Source: Ignavibacteriales bacterium (lineage in GTDB: Bacteria > Bacteroidota > Ignavibacteria > UBA10030). From it: DNA of 54,999 bases. Where the stretch lies: assembly GCA_016193365.1 (NCBI GenBank), contig JACPSI010000028.1:1-54999 (forward strand). Direction: 5' to 3'. The translations under genes were made by a program, and so were the position numbers. Numbering within the stretch: the first letter of the stretch is position 1; every line of letters begins with the position of its first letter. Below the pieces are notes generated by a model. That model searched no databases. It saw only the letters and a program-made list of their open reading frames with translations, and was not told where the DNA came from. Below, piece after piece: positions 51,308 through 54,999 of the stretch.

Positions 51308-52324
51308 TTGCATAATGTCACACTCATACCGGGCGATGGGATTGGCCCGAGCATCGCCGAGGCATCAAGGCGAGTCATTGAAGCGTCAGGCGTCAAAGTA
51401 AGTTGGGAAATCCAGGAAGCAGGTCTTGCGGCCATCGACAAATACAAGGATCCTCTGCCTCAGCATGTCCTGGATTCCATCGTCAAGAACAAGGTTGCCC
51501 TTAAAGGACCTCTTACCACACCCGTAGGTACCGGGTTTCGCAGTGTCAATGTCGCCCTGAGAAAAGAGTTTGACCTCTATATCAATTTACGCCCTGCAAA
51601 ATCGATGGCTGGAGTCAAAAGCCAGTTCAAGGATATTGACCTTATCGTGTTTCGAGAGAATACAGAAGAGTTTTACGCCGGCATCGAGCATTACATCGAC
51701 ACACGTAAAAGTGCGGCCGAGACTATTGGCGTGGTGACGCGGTCAGGGTCTGAGCGCATTGTCCGGGCTGCATTTGAATATGCTCAAAAGCACAAGCGCA
51801 AGAAAGTCACGATTGTTCACAAAGCCAACATTATGAAATTTACGGGCGGACTCTTCCTTGATGTCGGGAAAAAAGTGGCGGAGGAGTTCAAAGATATCGA
51901 GTGCAACGACCGGATCATCGATAATATGGCCATGCAGCTCGTCATGAACCCCCATCAGTTTGATGTTATCGTGACGACGAACTTGTTTGGGGACATACTC
52001 TCGGACTTGTGTTCCGGCCTTGTGGGCGGGCTTGGACTGGCTCCTGGTGCGAATATCGGATATGATATGGCTATTTTTGAAGCCGTCCATGGAAGCGCCC
52101 CGGATATTGCGGGCAAGAATCTGGCAAATCCGTGTGCAATGACGCTCGCAGGAGCAATGATGCTGGACCATCTGGGAGAAACAAAAGCGGCCGAACGAAT
52201 TCGCCGGGCGGTCAGCGAGGTGGTCAAAGATGGCAAAAAAGTAACACGCGACCTTAAGCCCGAGAATCATGTCGGGACAACTGAGATGGCGGACGCAATC
52301 GTGGCGAGGATCCAGGCTGATTAA
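51308..52324 (+). CDS. NAD-type isocitrate dehydrogenase
   Basis: The 338-residue enzyme belongs to the beta-decarboxylating dehydrogenase family. It has LIPGDGIGPSIAEASRRVIE, NLRPAKSMAGVKSQF, the catalytic-region FRENTEEFYAGIEH, VHKANIMKFTGGLF, NLFGDILSDLCSGLVGGLG and HGSAPDIAGKNLANP. The Asp-Ile after AP favours NAD over NADP, and the SxN-type substrate segment fits isocitrate more than isopropylmalate. It would convert isocitrate to 2-oxoglutarate in the TCA cycle. The start is TTG with AAAGG eight bases before. A related acid (homoisocitrate or isopropylmalate) cannot be excluded. Confidence 0.88.
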   Translation: MHNVTLIPGDGIGPSIAEASRRVIEASGVKVSWEIQEAGLAAIDKYKDPLPQHVLDSIVKNKVALKGPLTTPVGTGFRSVNVALRKEFDLYINLRPAKSMAGVKSQFKDIDLIVFRENTEEFYAGIEHYIDTRKSAAETIGVVTRSGSERIVRAAFEYAQKHKRKKVTIVHKANIMKFTGGLFLDVGKKVAEEFKDIECNDRIIDNMAMQLVMNPHQFDVIVTTNLFGDILSDLCSGLVGGLGLAPGANIGYDMAIFEAVHGSAPDIAGKNLANPCAMTLAGAMMLDHLGETKAAERIRRAVSEVVKDGKKVTRDLKPENHVGTTEMADAIVARIQAD

Positions 52325-52330
52325 TCCAGG

Positions 52331-52382
52331 AAGACTCCCGGAATCTTATCTGAAAGGAACTTTGTGAGATTCCGGGAGTCTT
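52331..52382 (+). promoter_or_regulatory. Long perfect hairpin between icd-type gene and dus gene
   Basis: AAGACTCCCGGAATCT (52331-52346) pairs without mismatch with 52367-52382. The 20-base loop contains AAAGGAA, a Shine-Dalgarno-like sequence. The hairpin ends nine bases before the dihydrouridine synthase ATG, which has no ribosome site of its own. No T run follows, so it is not a classic terminator; it may stabilise the upstream message or control translation of the next gene. Confidence 0.7.
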
Positions 52383-52391
52383 AGCACATTC

Positions 52392-53387
52392 ATGCAAATC
52401 GGCAAAATCAACATAGAAAAACCCATTGTCCTGGCACCTATGGAAGATGTGACGGATCTTCCGTTTCGCGTGATTTGCAAACGGCTTGGAGCTGACATTG
52501 TGTACACGGAGTTTGTCAACTCCGAAGGCCTCATCCGGGATTCCCGCAAGACGAAGCAGAAAATGGTATTCTCGGAAGAAGAGCGGCCTTTCGGTATTCA
52601 GATCTATGGCGGGAGCGAAGAGTCCATGGAATCTGCAGCGCGACTCGTTGATGAGATGCAACCAGACATTCTAGACATCAATTGCGGGTGCTGGGTAAAG
52701 GATGTCGCAATGAGAGGGGCGGGGGCAGGGTTACTTAAGGATTTGCCTCGCATGGAGCGCATCGTCACTCAAGTTGTGAAAGCAACAAACCTCCCCGTGA
52801 CTGTTAAGACGAGGCTAGGATGGGATGAATCAAGCATTCAGATCGTCGATGTCGCCAGGATGCTGGAGCAATGCGGAGTCAAGGGTCTCACCGTTCACTG
52901 CAGGACGCGGGCACAGGGCCACAAGGGTGCTCCCGACTTGACCTGGATTCCTTCCGTTAAGTCCGCCGTTTCAACTCCGATTTTTGTGAACGGTGGCGTT
53001 CATTCCCCCCAGGACATCAGTCGAGTGTTCGATGAAACGGGTTGCGACGGAGTCATGATCGCGCGCGGTGCCATCGATAATCCATGGATATTCATGCAGG
53101 GAAAGCATTATTTGAATACAGGTAACCTCTTGCCAGACGCAACAATAGACGATCGCATCAATCTTCTTTTTCAACATCTTAAACTCTCTGTCGATGTCAA
53201 GGGCGAGCGCAAAGGCGTAATCGAATTCCGCAAGCACTATGCAGGATATCTCAGAGGACTTCCGAATGCGTCGAAGCTTAGGCAGGAGCTTATGCAGTTT
53301 ACCGAGGTGCTCCCGGTAATGGATCGAGTCAAATCATTTGCACAAGGAATGAACGCACAGCCTCTCGCCGAACAAGCTGCCGCGTAA
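52392..53387 (+). CDS. dusB: tRNA-dihydrouridine synthase (DusB-like)
   Basis: The 331-residue flavoenzyme reduces uridines in tRNA. The N-terminal MQIGKINIEKPIVLAPMEDVTDLPFR is typical, followed by IQIYGGSEESMESAA, the catalytic-cysteine region DINCGCWVKDVAMRGAGAGLL (Cys100), LPVTVKTRLGWDE, LTVHCRTRAQGHKG and DGVMIARGAIDNPWIF. Most Dus proteins have GCP after the catalytic Cys; here it is GCW. The phosphate-binding GG(V)xS-type loop (FVNGGVHSPQD) is present. No ribosome site precedes the ATG; a long hairpin does. Confidence 0.93.
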   Translation: MQIGKINIEKPIVLAPMEDVTDLPFRVICKRLGADIVYTEFVNSEGLIRDSRKTKQKMVFSEEERPFGIQIYGGSEESMESAARLVDEMQPDILDINCGCWVKDVAMRGAGAGLLKDLPRMERIVTQVVKATNLPVTVKTRLGWDESSIQIVDVARMLEQCGVKGLTVHCRTRAQGHKGAPDLTWIPSVKSAVSTPIFVNGGVHSPQDISRVFDETGCDGVMIARGAIDNPWIFMQGKHYLNTGNLLPDATIDDRINLLFQHLKLSVDVKGERKGVIEFRKHYAGYLRGLPNASKLRQELMQFTEVLPVMDRVKSFAQGMNAQPLAEQAAA

Positions 53388-53425
53388 CAATATCCCCTGA
53401 CCCCACCTGAGGGACAAGACATACC

Positions 53426-54999
53426 ATGGTTGACAAGAGAGCGGTCTCGAGAATGTTTTACGAGATAGGCACACTTCTGGAGCTTAAGGGTGAAAACCGT
53501 TTTAAGTGTATTGCTTATCAAAACGCCGCTCGAAACATCGAGGCATTAACAGTTGATTTAGAAGAACTTATCAAGAGAGACGAGTTAAAGGACGTGAGGG
53601 GTATTGGCAAGACGATGGCAGAGAATATCGTGGAGTATGTTCAGACGGGGCGAATACGTTTCTACGATGAACTCCGGTCTTCCATTCCTGAAGGCGTAAT
53701 CGAAATGCTTCGCGTTCACGGGCTGGGACCAAAAAAGGTGAAGCTCCTCTATGAAAAACTCAAGATCAAGTCGTTGCAAGAGCTTCAGGAGGCTGCCGAG
53801 AACGAGAAATTGAGAGATGTTACGGGATTCGGCCAAAAAACAGAGGAAAACATACTCAAAGGCATAGAAGCTCTTCGGACCACAAGCGACAGGCAACTTT
53901 ATCCTAAAGCAAAAGAGGCGGCCGATAAGATCGTATCCGCACTAAAAAAAATGAGAGAGGTCAAGCGCGTTGATGTAGCAGGAAGTCTTCGGCGGCGAAA
54001 AGAAGTTATCGGCGATATCGACATTGTGGTCAGTGCCCAAAAAAAGGACCGTCAAAAGATTGCAGCTGCTTTTGTTTCCCATGCGGAAGTCGCCAATATC
54101 ATCGGCCAGGGCGACACAAAGGCCAGTGTGGTGCTCAAGGGAGGAATTAACAGCGATTTGAGGATTGTAGAGGACTCTGAGTACCCCTTCGCGCTCAATT
54201 ACTTCACCGGGAGCAAGGAGCACAATGTGGAAATGCGTACACTTGCCCGAAAGCTCGGCTGGAGCCTAAACGAGTACGAGTTTTCAAAGATCGAAGGAAT
54301 GAAATCAAAGGCGCCGCCAAAATGCAGGGACGAGAGTGAAATCTATAAGGCACTTGGACTTCGATACGTCGAGCCTGAGCTCCGTGAGAATATGGGGGAG
54401 TTCGAGGCTTCAGTTGAAGACAAATTGCCGAAGTTGCTTGACTTCAAAGACTTGCGCGGGACATTTCACTGTCATTCGACGTACAGCGACGGCGCAAATA
54501 CGCTTGAAGAAATGGCCGAGGCGTGCAGGAATCTTGGATGGTCATACCTTGGCATAGCAGACCATAGCCAGATTGCGGTCTACGCGAACGGACTTCCTGT
54601 TGAGAAAATTCGGGAGCAGCACAAGGAAATCGACAAGCTCAATGGCCGGTTTAAGAATTTTCGCATCTTTAAGGGAACCGAGGTCGATATTCTGGGAGAT
54701 GGGGCCCTGGACTATCCAGACAAAGTTCTGGCAAGTTTCGAGTTCGTCGTCGCTGCTATTCATAGTCGTATGAAAATGACGGCCCAGGAGGCCACCGAAC
54801 GCATTCTAAAGGCAATAAAGAACAAATACGTGACAATTCTCGGCCATCCCACAGGGCGTCTCTTACTGTCACGCGATGGGTATCCTGTCGATATGGTGGA
54901 AGTCATCAACGCGGCGGCCGACTACGGTAAGTCCATCGAGATCAACTCGCACCCGATTCGTCTCGACCTCGATTGGCGGCTCGTGAAATATGCCAAGGA
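53426..54999 (+). CDS. polX: DNA polymerase X family protein with PHP domain (cut by window edge)
   Basis: The frame is open from ATG 53426 to the window end (524 codons). It opens with an 8-kDa-like helical domain (VSRMFYEIGTLLELKGENRFKCIAYQNAARNIEAL), then helix-hairpin-helix repeats (VRGIGKTMAENI, VHGLGPKKVKLLYEKL, VTGFGQKTEENI). The polymerase-beta catalytic segment GSLRRRKEVIGDIDIVV follows. After about residue 345 a PHP domain begins (GTFHCHSTYSDGANTLEE, LGIADHSQ, GTEVDIL, AAIHSRMKM, LGHPTGRLL), a metal-dependent 3'-5' exonuclease in bacterial PolX. It serves gap filling and base-excision repair. GAGGGA lies 11 bases before the start. The end is missing. Confidence 0.95.
   Translation, partial: MVDKRAVSRMFYEIGTLLELKGENRFKCIAYQNAARNIEALTVDLEELIKRDELKDVRGIGKTMAENIVEYVQTGRIRFYDELRSSIPEGVIEMLRVHGLGPKKVKLLYEKLKIKSLQELQEAAENEKLRDVTGFGQKTEENILKGIEALRTTSDRQLYPKAKEAADKIVSALKKMREVKRVDVAGSLRRRKEVIGDIDIVVSAQKKDRQKIAAAFVSHAEVANIIGQGDTKASVVLKGGINSDLRIVEDSEYPFALNYFTGSKEHNVEMRTLARKLGWSLNEYEFSKIEGMKSKAPPKCRDESEIYKALGLRYVEPELRENMGEFEASVEDKLPKLLDFKDLRGTFHCHSTYSDGANTLEEMAEACRNLGWSYLGIADHSQIAVYANGLPVEKIREQHKEIDKLNGRFKNFRIFKGTEVDILGDGALDYPDKVLASFEFVVAAIHSRMKMTAQEATERILKAIKNKYVTILGHPTGRLLLSRDGYPVDMVEVINAAADYGKSIEINSHPIRLDLDWRLVKYAK

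Noticed and set aside
1-54999. CRISPR arrays, insertion sequences, prophage or integrative elements
   Set aside because: No regularly spaced repeats, transposase, integrase or phage structural genes were seen anywhere; the broken tRNA copy is the only possible trace of an insertion.

Overview
The window looks like a chromosomal segment from a Gram-negative member of the Bacteroidota/Ignavibacteriota (FCB) lineage. This is inferred from several things seen in the sequence. There is a TonB receptor with an N-terminal carboxypeptidase-regulatory-like domain, two PorV/PorQ-like outer-membrane proteins, a secreted Asp-box protein with a C-terminal FlgD-type Ig domain, and a leucyl-tRNA synthetase carrying the insertion I associate with Bacteroidota. 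Several genes lack a Shine-Dalgarno sequence, and recurring promoters have the form TTG-N19/20-TAnnTTT. Nothing points to a prophage, plasmid, insertion sequence or CRISPR array. Both ends cut through genes: the TonB receptor on the left and PolX on the right.

Layout. 1-2.6 kb: TonB receptor (minus), a 713-base gap, and an HU gene with its own promoter and terminator. 2.7-9 kb: a lipoprotein joining a CX4CH cytochrome-like domain to a copper monooxygenase-like domain, a thioesterase, a PQQ-type sugar dehydrogenase, YjbQ, and a lipopolysaccharide set (GT2, LpxL-like acyltransferase, heptosyltransferase). 9.0-9.25 kb: tRNA-Arg(CCG) followed by a broken partial copy. 9.3-16.1 kb: a TPR membrane protein, a MATE transporter and a partner-switching module (membrane-GAF-PP2C phosphatase, STAS protein, ATP-binding kinase-like protein, GAF-PP2C phosphatase). 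16.1-21.3 kb: leuS, a GT2, a DUF1844 protein, nadK, a second CX4CH lipoprotein and tRNA-Ala(GGC). 21.3-27 kb: a DUF971 protein, an MsbA-like exporter, two GT9 enzymes and an O-antigen ligase or polymerase. Together these look like lipid A-core-O-antigen assembly.

27-34.2 kb is all on the minus strand. A four-gene overlapping operon (lipoprotein, Asp-box/FlgD protein, two PorV-like barrels) is followed by a GT39-type transferase, a thioredoxin-like protein and a GT2. 34.4-42 kb, also minus, holds the most interesting system: seven genes joined by six successive 4-base start/stop overlaps. They encode three membrane GT2 synthases, an LPG-synthase/flippase-like protein, a NodB deacetylase, a PHP-domain hydrolase and a site-2 protease. 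I propose that this is a dedicated surface glycan or glycolipid pathway that I cannot match to a described system.

42-55 kb, plus strand, is mostly housekeeping. It contains uridine kinase (possibly leaderless), an M16 peptidase, an aminotransferase, a partial Complex I cluster nuoG-nuoH-nuoI with a short NuoG, an unknown membrane protein, YifB/ComM, a small secreted Cys-rich protein, an NAD-type isocitrate dehydrogenase, a long hairpin, a DusB-type dihydrouridine synthase, and PolX, which runs off the end.

Coordinates and start codons were read by eye. Family calls rest on recognised motifs, and no database search was run.
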